A DNA stretch of 64,000 nt, taken from assembly GCA_902363835.1 (NCBI GenBank), contig CABJBM010000017.1, positions 62,001 to 126,000 on the forward strand, written 5' to 3'. The position numbers and the translations under genes were made by a program. Under the pieces are notes generated by a model. The model saw only the letters and a program-made list of their open reading frames with translations. It did no database searches and was not told the DNA's origin. Source of the DNA: Lachnospiraceae bacterium (lineage in GTDB: Bacteria > Bacillota > Clostridia > Lachnospirales > Lachnospiraceae). This document shows, in pieces, positions 32,795 through 42,276 of this stretch. Position 1 is the first letter of the stretch. Every line of letters starts with the position of its first letter.

Positions 32795-32853
32795 ACCCAC
32801 ATCACCTTTCAAGTCCAAATGAATCCGTATTATAAATATAATGGAAACCTATT

Positions 32854-33312
32854 TTAATTTCTCAGCTTCTTCATTACATGGTAACACAGATAATGGCCAT
32901 TTTCCGTTTTTATGCTATGATATTCCATGGGAACATACCCTCTGTGAACATACATTCCGTAGGCAGGCAAGGAGGCGTCTAACAGAATCTGGGAGTGGTT
33001 GCAGAAAACGATTCTTTCCAGTTCATCCATCATGGCAGTGCCGTATCCTTTGCCCTGATATTGGGGCAATACAAACAATCTGCTTATTTCGTTTCCATTT
33101 ATGCTTCCAGTTCCCATGATTTTGTCGTCATCCCGAATCAGATACACCGCCTCAGCAATGACAGCCTTTTTTATCTCTTCATCAGAATGATGGCAAAGAA
33201 AAAAGTCAACGGCCCCTTTTGGATAATAATCAGGGTACACCGTTTCAATCGTAGTTTTTACTATAAATCTCACTGCATGAAAATGGTCATTGGAGGCTTT
33301 TATCAGCTTCAT
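32854..33312 (-). CDS. GNAT N-acetyltransferase
   Basis: A 152-residue acetyltransferase with the core acetyl-CoA motif RLFVLPQYQGKGYGTAMMDE and a C-terminal YGMYVHRGYVPMEYHSI. AGGAGT precedes the ATG. Substrate unknown. It is transcribed in the same direction as the DinB-like gene with a 59-base gap. Confidence 0.85.
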   Translation of the reverse strand: MKLIKASNDHFHAVRFIVKTTIETVYPDYYPKGAVDFFLCHHSDEEIKKAVIAEAVYLIRDDDKIMGTGSINGNEISRLFVLPQYQGKGYGTAMMDELERIVFCNHSQILLDASLPAYGMYVHRGYVPMEYHSIKTENGHYLCYHVMKKLRN

Positions 33313-33414
33313 TGGAGACTCCTGATATAAATAAGTTTGTAGTTTCAGGTTCTGACTTTGGGTTTTACCCGTAAACGGATCTGCAAATTGAATTTTTAAG
33401 AATCTTGGGTATTT

Positions 33415-33945
33415 TTATAATGAAAATATGGATTTAACATCTCTCCATAATCTTTTAGAAATAATATTGATGATCAATTCTTCTACCGCTGAAATGCTTG
33501 CAATAAAACAAACCAAAATGATTGTTGTGTATAATCCCAACCAAATATAGAGAAATGGAAAACAAAACAAAGTGATCCCCGCCGCCTTATTCCCATACGT
33601 ATGCAAAAAGGCCAGCTGCCTGTATCGTATAAAGCCAACCCCTAAGGATGCCAGGCGAATGGCGGCAATTATAATGATCCAGCATATGCCCCATAAAGGC
33701 AACTGAAGGCCGGGAATAAATATAAACAGCAAGGCTGCAATCATAAATACATCTGCAATGCTGTCCAGAACCTGCCCCTTTTTGCTTACCACCTTCATCT
33801 TCCGGGCAATCATTCCGTCTAAAACATCACTGATGCCGCATAAAAAATATATAATCAGAAATTGTCCTGAAAATGGTTTTATAACCAATAAAACCGCTGT
33901 TCCTAACATTCTTGTTATGGTAATCAAATTGGGAATGTTCTTCAT
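33415..33945 (-). CDS. CDP-alcohol phosphatidyltransferase
   Basis: A 176-residue membrane enzyme with the complete CDP-alcohol motif in SDVLDGMIARK...GQVLDSIAD (DxxDGxxARx8GxxxDxxxD, about residues 39-61 of the short form) and about five hydrophobic helices. These enzymes make phospholipids such as phosphatidylglycerol phosphate or cardiolipin. The ATG at 33945 has GGAGG 5 bases upstream. It is shorter than typical PgsA, and whether it is the main PgsA or an accessory copy cannot be decided here. Confidence 0.85.
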   Translation of the reverse strand: MKNIPNLITITRMLGTAVLLVIKPFSGQFLIIYFLCGISDVLDGMIARKMKVVSKKGQVLDSIADVFMIAALLFIFIPGLQLPLWGICWIIIIAAIRLASLGVGFIRYRQLAFLHTYGNKAAGITLFCFPFLYIWLGLYTTIILVCFIASISAVEELIINIISKRLWRDVKSIFSL

Positions 33946-34042
33946 TTGAACCTCCGGCGCTTTAATAAATATAAGATTTCCTGCCATATGAAGCCGGCAT
34001 GTCACCGGCTTCTCTGACAGTCCATGGCTCTATTTTCAACCT

Positions 34043-34570
34043 TTACTCGGATTCCACGCCATATACTATTTCATAAATTTCTTTCTTATATGGCTTAAAC
34101 TCCTCTTCTGTCAACGGCTTTCCATGGCTCATGACCCACAATGGAGTTGGCCTGTCCACAGGCTTTAAAGGCATCTGCTCATAGTAAAAAAAGTTGGGGT
34201 GAAATCCCAGCCTGCTGTAAAATCCTGCCCTGCTCCTGGTCATGGGATCTTTTTCTGTGATTGGTTCTATTTCCAAAAACACAGGCTTTTCCGTTTCTCT
34301 CATAACCTCCTGCACCAGCTGTTTTCCATACCCTTTTCCCCTGCAGGCTTCCGTAGTCGCCAGATGCTCCAAAAAAATGCAGGAGGGAAGATCCCAATAT
34401 CCCAGAAATGCCAGAATCTTTCCTTCCTCTTCTATCACTCGTACGCCATAACAGGGATTACCGAAAACCCTTTTCTGATCGTCTTTGGTCCGGCGCTCAA
34501 TATCAGGAAATGACTCCTTATAAATCCGGTATATTTCCTCAAAACGGGTCTGCGGGTTCTTTAACAACAT
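34043..34570 (-). CDS. GNAT N-acetyltransferase
   Basis: A 175-residue acetyltransferase: HLATTEACRGKGYGKQLVQEV carries the acetyl-CoA site, and AGFYSRLGFHPNFFYYEQMPL the C-terminal GNAT pattern. AGGAGA 8 bases before the ATG. Third acetyltransferase of this small-gene stretch; substrate unknown. A hairpin terminator of the upstream 5'-nucleotidase gene separates it from that gene. Confidence 0.85.
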   Translation of the reverse strand: MLLKNPQTRFEEIYRIYKESFPDIERRTKDDQKRVFGNPCYGVRVIEEEGKILAFLGYWDLPSCIFLEHLATTEACRGKGYGKQLVQEVMRETEKPVFLEIEPITEKDPMTRSRAGFYSRLGFHPNFFYYEQMPLKPVDRPTPLWVMSHGKPLTEEEFKPYKKEIYEIVYGVESE

Positions 34571-34650
34571 AATATCAATCTCCTAATCTTTTAGCTATAA
34601 TTGTTTCTGCCTTTAAGTGTATCATCTTCAGCCAAAAGAAGCAATGGAAA

Positions 34651-34678
34651 AGCCTGCTCCGTGTTACCAGAGCAGGCT
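34651..34678 (-). terminator. Terminator of the 5'-nucleotidase gene
   Basis: AGCCTGCTC and GAGCAGGCT pair perfectly around a ten-base loop 14 bases past the stop codon. On the minus strand the stem runs into TTTTCC; on the plus strand it is also followed by T-rich sequence, so it may work both ways. Confidence 0.65.
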
Positions 34679-34691
34679 GCTTTTCCTTTTT

Positions 34692-36521
34692 TTATTTAAT
34701 GGTAATTCTGCCCTGTCCTGCCGGATTTGCATAATCTGCACCTACATTTCCGCCTAAATTGCTGCGGATATAAGTAGAAAGCAGATCTACATCAGTCAAC
34801 ACATCATCCAGAAGAACCTTGCTTCCCTTAAACATGGTCATGCCGTCACCCGCGGCCTTTAACATGTAGTTATGGGAGGCAACTTTATAAGTTTTATTCA
34901 CATCAAGAGGCGCACCGCCCACCGTGATATCGGATACCCGGTATGCTCCGTTTACTTTTACAAAATTGCCTTTTTCATCTACCTGTACGTTGGAAGCCTT
35001 TGAGGTATCAATGGTATAGGTAAGACCGGATACCTGCAGGAAGCCGCCGTTCTCCTTCGGACAGTTCCTGGAGGCCATTTCCAGGGCATCTTTGATCTGC
35101 TGACCGGTCGCCTCTACAACACAGCCCATATTTCCAAAGGGGAATACGGTAAGAGTATCATTGTAGGTAATATTTCCGGCCTTTATGCTGGCTCTCACGC
35201 CGCCGCCGTTGGATAAGCCGATATCTGCCCCAAGTACATAACGGTATGCATCGGCAGACAGATCGCCAAGGTTTGTTTCTGCGCTTCTGACCGCACGGTT
35301 TCCGGTTGCCGGATCATTGACCGTAAGTTCTACATCCGTATGTCCGATCACAGTCTTTAATGTCTCATTGTACTGGGCCTGGATTGCCTTGATGAACTGG
35401 TCTGTATCATAGTCAATGGCTTTTCCGTCAGCCGTCACAGCACTCTTTCCAGGGATCACCAACTGGACTCCTACTGTAAGGACATTGGGATCTTTAATCT
35501 TGTCTCTGTTTGCATCATAAATTTCTTTCCAACGGTTATAAGAGCCTAATTCTCTTTTTGCGATCCTGCTTAAGGAATCACCGCTTTTTACCGTATATGC
35601 GCTGGTGCCTGCTCCTGCCGGAACCTGTGAAATCAGCTCGCTGGTGATGGTTCCGTCGGTACGGAGAGTCAGTTTTCCAATGTTCTCTAATTTTGTACCG
35701 GTCTGGGTAAGAAGCACGTCCTGGCCATCCTTATTTTTAACGTACTTTCCATATGTTTCATGGGAATGGCCGTCAATCAGCACATCAATGCCCGTGGTAT
35801 TCTTGATCACGCTGTCAGAGGTCCAACGGTCTGTTGTTCCGTTTTCGCCTAAATGACCGACTAAAATCACGTAATTAACGCCTTCTGCCCTGGCGCTGTC
35901 TACAGCTGACTGGATCTGGGTGTAGAGCTTTTGTCCGCTCTCATCTTCACAAAAGCCGTAAATGTAATTTCCGTTTCCATCCTGGAAATAAGCCGGTGTG
36001 GATTTGGTAAAGCTTTCCGGTGTAGTAGCTCCCACAAACGCAACCTTTGTGTCCCCATATGTAAAAATCTTATAAGGAGCAAATACCGTGGAGCCTGTCC
36101 TTAAATCCATAAAATTGCTGGAATAGTAGCCGCAGCTTAACTTTCCTGCCAGTTCCAGAAAACGGGGCATCCCATAGTCATACTCATGGTTGCCCGGTAC
36201 TGCGAAATCATAACCGACCTTATTCATAATGTCGATCAAATACCCTCCGTCTGACAGTGTTCCAATGGGCGCGCCCTGAATGGCGTCTCCGTTGTCAACC
36301 AGCGTCACATAAGGAGTCTGGGCCTGCATCTCTTTTTTATAAAGAGCCAGTCCCGCATATCCTATGTTGCCGTCAACTCCGCAGTGGACATCGTTGGTGT
36401 AGAGGACCACAATATCCTGGTCTGCTGCCAGAGAGGAAAAGGATATGCCCGTTGTCAGGGACAGGACCATGAGCAGGGCCAGCCACAGTGACAGAAACTT
36501 TCTTTTCTTACTTCCTTTCAT
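34692..36521 (-). CDS. Secreted 5'-nucleotidase/metallophosphatase with internal LysM
   Basis: A 609-residue exported enzyme of the UshA/YfkN family, which removes phosphate from extracellular nucleotides and related esters. A signal peptide (KKRKFLSLWLALLMVLSL, cleavage near SLAADQD) is followed by the metallophosphatase domain (VLYTNDVHCGVDG, GNHEYDYG, DGHSHETYG). A LysM repeat (YTVKSGDSLSRIAKRELGSY to VGVQLVIPG) then lies in the linker, before the 5'-nucleotidase C-terminal domain (FPFGNMGCVVEATGQQIKD). LysM binds GlcNAc in peptidoglycan, so the enzyme is probably held in the wall. Start at 36521 with AAGGAGGG upstream. An internal LysM is an uncommon position. Confidence 0.93.
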   Translation of the reverse strand: MKGSKKRKFLSLWLALLMVLSLTTGISFSSLAADQDIVVLYTNDVHCGVDGNIGYAGLALYKKEMQAQTPYVTLVDNGDAIQGAPIGTLSDGGYLIDIMNKVGYDFAVPGNHEYDYGMPRFLELAGKLSCGYYSSNFMDLRTGSTVFAPYKIFTYGDTKVAFVGATTPESFTKSTPAYFQDGNGNYIYGFCEDESGQKLYTQIQSAVDSARAEGVNYVILVGHLGENGTTDRWTSDSVIKNTTGIDVLIDGHSHETYGKYVKNKDGQDVLLTQTGTKLENIGKLTLRTDGTITSELISQVPAGAGTSAYTVKSGDSLSRIAKRELGSYNRWKEIYDANRDKIKDPNVLTVGVQLVIPGKSAVTADGKAIDYDTDQFIKAIQAQYNETLKTVIGHTDVELTVNDPATGNRAVRSAETNLGDLSADAYRYVLGADIGLSNGGGVRASIKAGNITYNDTLTVFPFGNMGCVVEATGQQIKDALEMASRNCPKENGGFLQVSGLTYTIDTSKASNVQVDEKGNFVKVNGAYRVSDITVGGAPLDVNKTYKVASHNYMLKAAGDGMTMFKGSKVLLDDVLTDVDLLSTYIRSNLGGNVGADYANPAGQGRITIK

Positions 36522-36661
36522 TTTTAAAACCCTCCTTTTGAAAAGTACGTTTTTCTCTATTATATCAGATAAATTCAAAAATGGTATCCTATTTTTTCGC
36601 TATATTTAAATTATTTCTCCCTTTTCTCAGGCTTCTTTAACAAATCAAACGACATAAATAC

Positions 36662-36716
36662 AAAAAAAGGATGTCCTTCCGCCTTAAACTGACACTTTCG
36701 GCAGAGGAACATCCTT
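36662..36716 (-). terminator. Terminator of the aspS unit
   Basis: Minus-strand arms AAGGATGTTCC and GGACATCCTT, with inner pairing TGCC/GGCG, form a long stem followed by TTTTTTT, 11 bases past the aspS stop codon. A strong intrinsic terminator closing the housekeeping operon. Confidence 0.85.
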
Positions 36717-36726
36717 CATAAATCAA

Positions 36727-38517
36727 TTATTCATTTTCTTCGCTTATTTCTATTCCCAGTTCCACAAGCTGTTTGGAATCCACCGGTGCAGGGGCCTCTG
36801 TCATAAGACAGGAAGCATCCTTAACCTTGGGGAATGCGATTACATCCCTGATGCTGTCTGAACCCACCATCAGCATGACCACCCGGTCCAGACCGTAAGC
36901 AAGTCCTGCGTGAGGAGGAACCCCATATTTGAACGCATCTAAGAGAAAGCCAAACTGGTCCTTGGCCTGTTCCTTTGTAAAGCCCAGCACCTCAAACATC
37001 TTGGACTGGATATCGCTTTGATGGATACGGACGGAACCGCCGCCTAACTCTGTTCCGTTTAACACGATGTCATATGCCTTTGCCCTGACAGCACCAGGAT
37101 TGCTGTCAATCAGCGCCCAGTCCTCATCCATTGGCATGGTAAAGGGATGGTGCATGGCAGTAAAACGGCCCTGTTCTTCGGAATACTCCAGCAGCGGAAA
37201 TTCTGTTACCCATAAGAACTTAAAGTCATCTTTCTTCAGAAGATCGAGCTGTCTTGCCAGCTCCAGCCTTAAGTTGCCTAATACGTCAAATACCACCTTG
37301 TCCCGGTCTGCCGCAAATAAAAGTAAGTCTCCCGGTTTTGCTCCCATTGCTTCTGCCAGAACGTGAAGCTCTTCCTCTGTCATGAATTTTGCAAAGGAGC
37401 ATTTATAGGTTCCGTCTTCATTCACAGCCAGGTAAGCCAGGCCCTTTGCGCCAAAGCCCTTTGCATACTCCACCAGGGCATCGATCTTTTTACGCGGCAT
37501 TGCCCCCTGTCCCTGGGCATTGATTCCGCGGACAGAACCTCCGTTTTCCAGTGCGCTCTTGAACACGGCAAATTCCGTATCCTTTACTACCTGGGAAACA
37601 TTTTTAAGCTCCATTCCAAAACGCATATCCGGTTTGTCGGAACCAAAACGGTCCATGGCTTCCTTCCAGGTTAATCTGGTAAGGGGAAGCTGGATATCAA
37701 AATTGCAGATTTCTTTAAATAAGTTCTTTAACAGTCTTTCATTGACCTCCAGCACGTCCTCTACATCCACAAAGGACAGCTCCATATCAATCTGGGTAAA
37801 TTCCGGCTGTCTGTCGGCACGCAGATCCTCATCCCGGTAGCATCTGGCTAACTGGAAATAACGGTCATAACCGGAACACATCAGCAGCTGCTTAAAAAGC
37901 TGTGGAGACTGGGGAAGGGCATAGAAAGAGCCTGGGTGAACACGGCTTGGAACCAGATAATCCCGGGCGCCTTCCGGCGTGCTCTTAATGAGAGTGGGCG
38001 TTTCAATCTCCAAAAATCCCTCTTCCGCCAGAAATGCCCTTGTTAAAGTAGCCACCTGGCTTCTCACCTTAATGTTCCTCTGGATGTCCGGTCTTCTAAG
38101 ATCCAGGTAACGGTATTTTAATCTCAGTTCTTCTTTTGTCTTGCTGTTTTCTTCAATTGGGAAGGGAGGTGTTTCAGATTCAGAAAGGATCCTTAAGCTT
38201 GTTGCCCGCACTTCAATGCCACCTGTTGCCAGGTTCTCATTCACGCCGCCTGCCCTGTTTTCCACTTCACCTGTCACTGCGATGACAAACTCGCTTCTTA
38301 ATTTTTCAGCTTTTGCAAAGTTTTCAGCTCCGCAGTCGCTTTCCTCAAAAATAATCTGCAGAATTCCGGAACGGTCTCTTAAATCAACGAAAATGATTCC
38401 TCCCTTATTCCTGCTTTTCTGAACCCAACCCATAATCGTTACTTCGCTGCCCACATTGGCTTTTGTAACCTCTGTGCATCTATGGGATCTTTTTAATCCT
38501 AACATTGACTCTGCCAT
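36727..38517 (-). CDS. aspS: Aspartyl-tRNA synthetase
   Basis: Charges tRNA with aspartate. The 596-residue class II enzyme has the OB-fold anticodon domain (VTIMGWVQKSRNKGGIIFVD), motif 2 (CYRDEDLRADRQPEFTQID), the bacterial GAD insertion (about residues 300-420) and motif 3 (HAGLAYGLDRVVML). The ATG at 38517 (MAESMLGLK) has GAGGA 5 bases upstream; the longer frame is not supported. Last gene of the hisS-aspS pair, followed by a strong terminator. Whether it is discriminating or also charges tRNA-Asn is not evident from the sequence. Confidence 0.98.
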   Translation of the reverse strand: MAESMLGLKRSHRCTEVTKANVGSEVTIMGWVQKSRNKGGIIFVDLRDRSGILQIIFEESDCGAENFAKAEKLRSEFVIAVTGEVENRAGGVNENLATGGIEVRATSLRILSESETPPFPIEENSKTKEELRLKYRYLDLRRPDIQRNIKVRSQVATLTRAFLAEEGFLEIETPTLIKSTPEGARDYLVPSRVHPGSFYALPQSPQLFKQLLMCSGYDRYFQLARCYRDEDLRADRQPEFTQIDMELSFVDVEDVLEVNERLLKNLFKEICNFDIQLPLTRLTWKEAMDRFGSDKPDMRFGMELKNVSQVVKDTEFAVFKSALENGGSVRGINAQGQGAMPRKKIDALVEYAKGFGAKGLAYLAVNEDGTYKCSFAKFMTEEELHVLAEAMGAKPGDLLLFAADRDKVVFDVLGNLRLELARQLDLLKKDDFKFLWVTEFPLLEYSEEQGRFTAMHHPFTMPMDEDWALIDSNPGAVRAKAYDIVLNGTELGGGSVRIHQSDIQSKMFEVLGFTKEQAKDQFGFLLDAFKYGVPPHAGLAYGLDRVVMLMVGSDSIRDVIAFPKVKDASCLMTEAPAPVDSKQLVELGIEISEENE

Positions 38518-38614
38518 AATTTCCTCTTTCCTGCCCATGTTCTTTGGGCACATAACTTATGTCCTCAGGGCGTTCCTCCTGATATATTTTCTTAAATAAA
38601 TTTAGACATCACTT

Positions 38615-38647
38615 ACTAAGCCAGGCCAAGCACTGGGCCTGCTTAGT
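38615..38647. other. Inverted repeat between hisS and aspS
   Basis: ACTAAGCCAGGCC and GGGCCTGCTTAGT pair with one bulged base around a short loop. No T-run follows on the minus strand, so it is not a standard terminator; it may stabilise or process the hisS-aspS transcript. Confidence 0.35.
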
Positions 38648-38679
38648 TCAGCAAATCAGCCCTTTGATGAGCCAACGGC

Positions 38680-39936
38680 TTATCGAGCTTCTTTGTAAAA
38701 CTCTTTAAACAGCGTATATCCTTCCTTCTGAAGGATTTCTTTCTGGAATTTTTTATTTTTATTCATCTGGGAAACCAGAACGGTCACACCCTTTGCCCGT
38801 TCTTCCATTGCCGCTTTGATGGCTCCGTTCATCACATCATCGCTGACACCTTTTTCAATCAAGAATGCCACCTTATCTTCCTTTCCGGGAACTGTGAAGC
38901 CTTCATCCATGAGAATGGTGATGATCCGTTCAAACCCAATGGAAAAGCCGCAGGCAGGCGTATCCATGCCGGTGAATTTTCCGATCATCTTATCGTAACG
39001 GCCTCCGCCGCCTACAGAACCTGGAAAACCATCCACCTGGATCTCAAAAATAGTTCCCGTATAATAGGACATCCCTCTTACCAAAGTGGGGTCAAAGACA
39101 ATGTGAAACTGGCTGGTGGAAATCTGGCTCACACTGTCAATAATTGCCGCCAGGTTTTCCGCCAGTCCCTGATCCATCACATCCTTTAAGGCTGAGCCCA
39201 GGCTGCGCACTCCGGCGGCATCAGGGGTCACTGTTTCAAAAAGGGCCAGGTATTTTTTGATATTTCCCTCATCATACCCTGCTTCCGCCAGTTCCTTTGC
39301 AACGCCCTCTGTGCCGATCTTGTCCATTTTATCCAGAATGATGAACACCTGGTCGTAAGCTTCTTCTGAAAAGCCGCAGAAGGCAGCCATTCCTTTTAAG
39401 ATATTCCGGTCGTTGATCCTTACGGTATATCCCTTAAAGCCGATCTTTCCAAGAAGGGTTGTGGTAGCCAGGATAAGCTCGATCTCCGCAAGCCTGGTGG
39501 AATCTCCCAGTATGTCAATGTCGCACTGGACAAACTGCCTGAAACGTCCTTTCTGGGGACGGTCCGCTCTCCACACGCTTCCCATTTGAAGGGATTTAAA
39601 TGGAGCAGGAAGAGATGCAGCATTATTGGAATAATATCTTGATAAGGGAACGGTCAGATCATACCGGAGACCGCTGTCAACCAGATCGTTTTCCGCCTGT
39701 GCCGTCTCCAGGTTCAGCTTTTCCCCCCGCTTCATGATCTTGAAGATCAGCTTTTCATTGTCCCCGCCCTGTTTGCTGGTCAGGTTCTCGATGTGCTCCA
39801 CACAGGGAGTCTCAATGGAATGAAAGCCGAAGCCGCCATAGGTTTCACGTATCTGGTTCATTACATATTCCCGCACCTGCATCTCGGCAGGAAGAATATC
39901 CTTCATTCCGGTAACCGGTTTCTTTTTTAATGCCAT
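38680..39936 (-). CDS. hisS: Histidyl-tRNA synthetase
   Basis: Charges tRNA with histidine. The 418-residue class II enzyme shows GMKDILPAEMQ, motif 2 region RYDLTVPLSRYYSNN and MGSVWRADRPQKGRFRQF, the histidine-A motif (GMSYYTGTIFEIQ) and motif 3 (GFSIGFERI). The ATG at 39936 has GGAGTG 6 bases upstream. It precedes aspS by 162 bases and follows hemZ, a gene order common in Clostridia. An anticodon-binding domain fills the last ~90 residues. Confidence 0.98.
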   Translation of the reverse strand: MALKKKPVTGMKDILPAEMQVREYVMNQIRETYGGFGFHSIETPCVEHIENLTSKQGGDNEKLIFKIMKRGEKLNLETAQAENDLVDSGLRYDLTVPLSRYYSNNAASLPAPFKSLQMGSVWRADRPQKGRFRQFVQCDIDILGDSTRLAEIELILATTTLLGKIGFKGYTVRINDRNILKGMAAFCGFSEEAYDQVFIILDKMDKIGTEGVAKELAEAGYDEGNIKKYLALFETVTPDAAGVRSLGSALKDVMDQGLAENLAAIIDSVSQISTSQFHIVFDPTLVRGMSYYTGTIFEIQVDGFPGSVGGGGRYDKMIGKFTGMDTPACGFSIGFERIITILMDEGFTVPGKEDKVAFLIEKGVSDDVMNGAIKAAMEERAKGVTVLVSQMNKNKKFQKEILQKEGYTLFKEFYKEAR

Positions 39937-40015
39937 TTCGTTCACTCCGTTATTTTCTTATTTTATAGTAAAGTTTCATTTGACTTTCTTAAGCAAATCA
40001 TGCCTCTATTGTAAA

Positions 40016-41470
40016 TTACATTTCCAATTTTGCAAGCATTTTTTCTTTTCTTTCCAGCATTTCATCGATTCTTCCAATATACTGTTCCACATCTTTGACA
40101 TTTTCCACCCGTTCCAGACGGTTTTCTGCAGGAAATACCACCTTGGTGGTGGTTCCCGCCCCACAGGCTGCAATGGTCTGCTTTTCTTCCATGATCAAAA
40201 TATTATAGATACAGGCTTTGCCTGGAAGGGAATAACCGACGTTTTCAAAATTGCCTGCCATATTCTTCTGGCGGTACAGATAATATGGCTCCTGTCCCAT
40301 GCGCCTGGCATAGGCCGCAGTTAAATCGATCATTTCCTGGGTATTGGTAATCTTTAAATCCCCGTACTTTTCCTTAAACATGTTAAGCCGGGCCGCACGT
40401 TTGATTGCAAGGGAATGGACGGTAATGCCATCAGGGCCCAAAGCCTGTATTTCCTCCATGGTGCGGATCACATCTTCCATACCTTCTTCCGGCAGGCCGA
40501 TGATCAAATCCATGTTGATGTTATCAAAACCAAGGGACCTGGCCATGTGGAACCTGTCTTTTACCATGTCAACGGTATGGCGGCGGCCGATGATATCCAG
40601 GGTTTCCTGCTTCATTGTCTGGGGATTAATGGATATACGGGTCACTCCGTGGCCTTTTAAAACCTGGAGCTTTTCCATGGTAATGCTGTCCGGACGTCCG
40701 GCTTCCACGGTAAATTCCTTGACTCCGGTAAAATCAAAGGTGGACTTCAGCCTGACTATGAGCTTATCCAGATGAAGGGCGGAAAGAGAGGTTGGCGTAC
40801 CTCCGCCAATATAAACCGTGTCCAGGGTCCTTCCTGCCATTTTCTCCGCCGTATAATCCATTTCTTTAAATAAGGCTTCCAGATACTGTTCCATGCGCTT
40901 TTCCCATTGTCCGATGGGAAAGGAGGTAAAGGAGCAGTAAAGGCAGGTGGTTGGGCAGAATGGAATTCCTATATACAGGCTGTAGCCGCGGCTGTAATCA
41001 ATGGGAGCAAGCAATTCCATCTCCCGCCTGGCAATCTCCAGGCTTAAATCTATTTTTCCGTCACTGGTTAAATAGGTATCCTTCATGTATCTGCGGACTT
41101 CGTCTTCCCCATACCCTTGAAAAAGCTTTGTCATGGCTATTTTAGTTGGCCGGATCCCTGTTAAAGTTCCCCATGGCAGAGATGTCCCTGTAAGTTCCAG
41201 GACCATGGCATAAAGCATACGTTTGATCCTGTTTTTGGTATCAAAGCGATCCGAAAAATCCGCCTTTGTTGATGAAGTCCTTGTGATCTCCTTCTCAAAA
41301 TCCTGAATGGTCAGTTCAAAGGCGGCTTCCCCGGTCCTTCCCCGGACAAGCAGGCGGTACTCTCCCTCCCCGCTTTCCTTGTGAACAAAACCCTCTCCAG
41401 GATAAAAGGCCATTAAAAGCTCTCTGATATCCTGTTCAAAGGACTGGTCGTCCAATATTAATCCTATCAT
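40016..41470 (-). CDS. hemZ: HemZ-type radical SAM protein
   Basis: A 484-residue HemN-like radical SAM protein. The cluster motif is PFCPTTCLYCSF, with GIPFCPTTC leading and VYIGGGTPTSLSALHLD following. An N-terminal ~150-residue domain is typical of HemZ. HemZ is annotated as oxygen-independent coproporphyrinogen dehydrogenase, but for many HemN-like proteins this reaction is not shown, and no other haem gene lies nearby. It starts with GAGGAAAT, 86 bases after the metallo-hydrolase. Confidence 0.93.
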   Translation of the reverse strand: MIGLILDDQSFEQDIRELLMAFYPGEGFVHKESGEGEYRLLVRGRTGEAAFELTIQDFEKEITRTSSTKADFSDRFDTKNRIKRMLYAMVLELTGTSLPWGTLTGIRPTKIAMTKLFQGYGEDEVRRYMKDTYLTSDGKIDLSLEIARREMELLAPIDYSRGYSLYIGIPFCPTTCLYCSFTSFPIGQWEKRMEQYLEALFKEMDYTAEKMAGRTLDTVYIGGGTPTSLSALHLDKLIVRLKSTFDFTGVKEFTVEAGRPDSITMEKLQVLKGHGVTRISINPQTMKQETLDIIGRRHTVDMVKDRFHMARSLGFDNINMDLIIGLPEEGMEDVIRTMEEIQALGPDGITVHSLAIKRAARLNMFKEKYGDLKITNTQEMIDLTAAYARRMGQEPYYLYRQKNMAGNFENVGYSLPGKACIYNILIMEEKQTIAACGAGTTTKVVFPAENRLERVENVKDVEQYIGRIDEMLERKEKMLAKLEM

Positions 41471-41556
41471 GTTTATTTCCTCTTAATCCTTCCATGGTCT
41501 GTGATCACTACCTGCCCGGCTTTACCGGGCACAGCAGTACACCTGGAAGGTGCTTC

Positions 41557-42201
41557 CTATCCTTTGTATAATGCCACCGGGTTATACACCTTTTCATGCC
41601 CAATGGCGGTCATATCTCCATGACCCGGGTAAACCATAGTATCCTCAGGCAGGGCAAAAAGCCGTTCTCTGATGGACCTTATGATCATAGACTGATTTCC
41701 CGTAGGAAAGTCCGTTCTTCCCAAAGACTCTGAAAAAAGAGTATCCCCGCTTATGAGGACGCTTTCCGATGGGATCAGATAACACACGGAACCTGATGTG
41801 TGGCCGGGAGTGAAGAGAACATGAAAAGTCATTCCCCCAAGGGAAAGGATGGCTCCATCCTCCGCATATTCGTCTGCCTCCACCCTACAGGCCTTTCCAA
41901 AAGAGGAGGACAGATTAACGGCCGGGTCAGTCAGCAGTCCCTTTTCCTGATCTCCGGCAATAATCTTTGCCTCAGGGAATGCCTCTTTGATATCACTCAC
42001 AGCCAGAATGTGATCAAAATGCCCATGAGTCAGCAAAACTGTCTCCGGTATGAGGGAAAGCTCCCTGCACATGTCCAGGATATGTGCCCCGTCTCCGCCC
42101 GGATCCACGATTACCGCCTTTTTAAATGATTCGCGGTACATCACATAACAGTTGGTTCCAAGCTGACCCACAGGGCAGGTCTTTATTCTGAAATCGCTCA
42201 T
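41557..42201 (-). CDS. Metallo-beta-lactamase-fold hydrolase
   Basis: A 214-residue GloB-like hydrolase with the zinc motif THGHFDHIL, then GDTLFSESLGRTDFP and PGHGDMTAIGHE. It hydrolyses thioesters such as S-lactoylglutathione in characterised relatives; Clostridia often carry it between relA and hemZ. The true substrate in a glutathione-poor organism is uncertain. AGGAG precedes the ATG. Confidence 0.9.
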   Translation of the reverse strand: MSDFRIKTCPVGQLGTNCYVMYRESFKKAVIVDPGGDGAHILDMCRELSLIPETVLLTHGHFDHILAVSDIKEAFPEAKIIAGDQEKGLLTDPAVNLSSSFGKACRVEADEYAEDGAILSLGGMTFHVLFTPGHTSGSVCYLIPSESVLISGDTLFSESLGRTDFPTGNQSMIIRSIRERLFALPEDTMVYPGHGDMTAIGHEKVYNPVALYKG

Positions 42202-42276
42202 GTTTTTATCTCCTAACTGAAATTGTCTTTATGTAAACCTTAGTATAAATCCGGGGCGCAAAAAGAGAAAACTGCG

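Noticed and set aside
38518..38679. T-box or other tRNA-sensing leader before aspS
   Set aside because: No T-box core sequence seen; only a simple inverted repeat.
41513..41531. Hairpin TGCCCGG/CCGGGCA between hemZ and the hydrolase gene
   Set aside because: No T-run in the transcription direction and the genes on both sides look co-transcribed.
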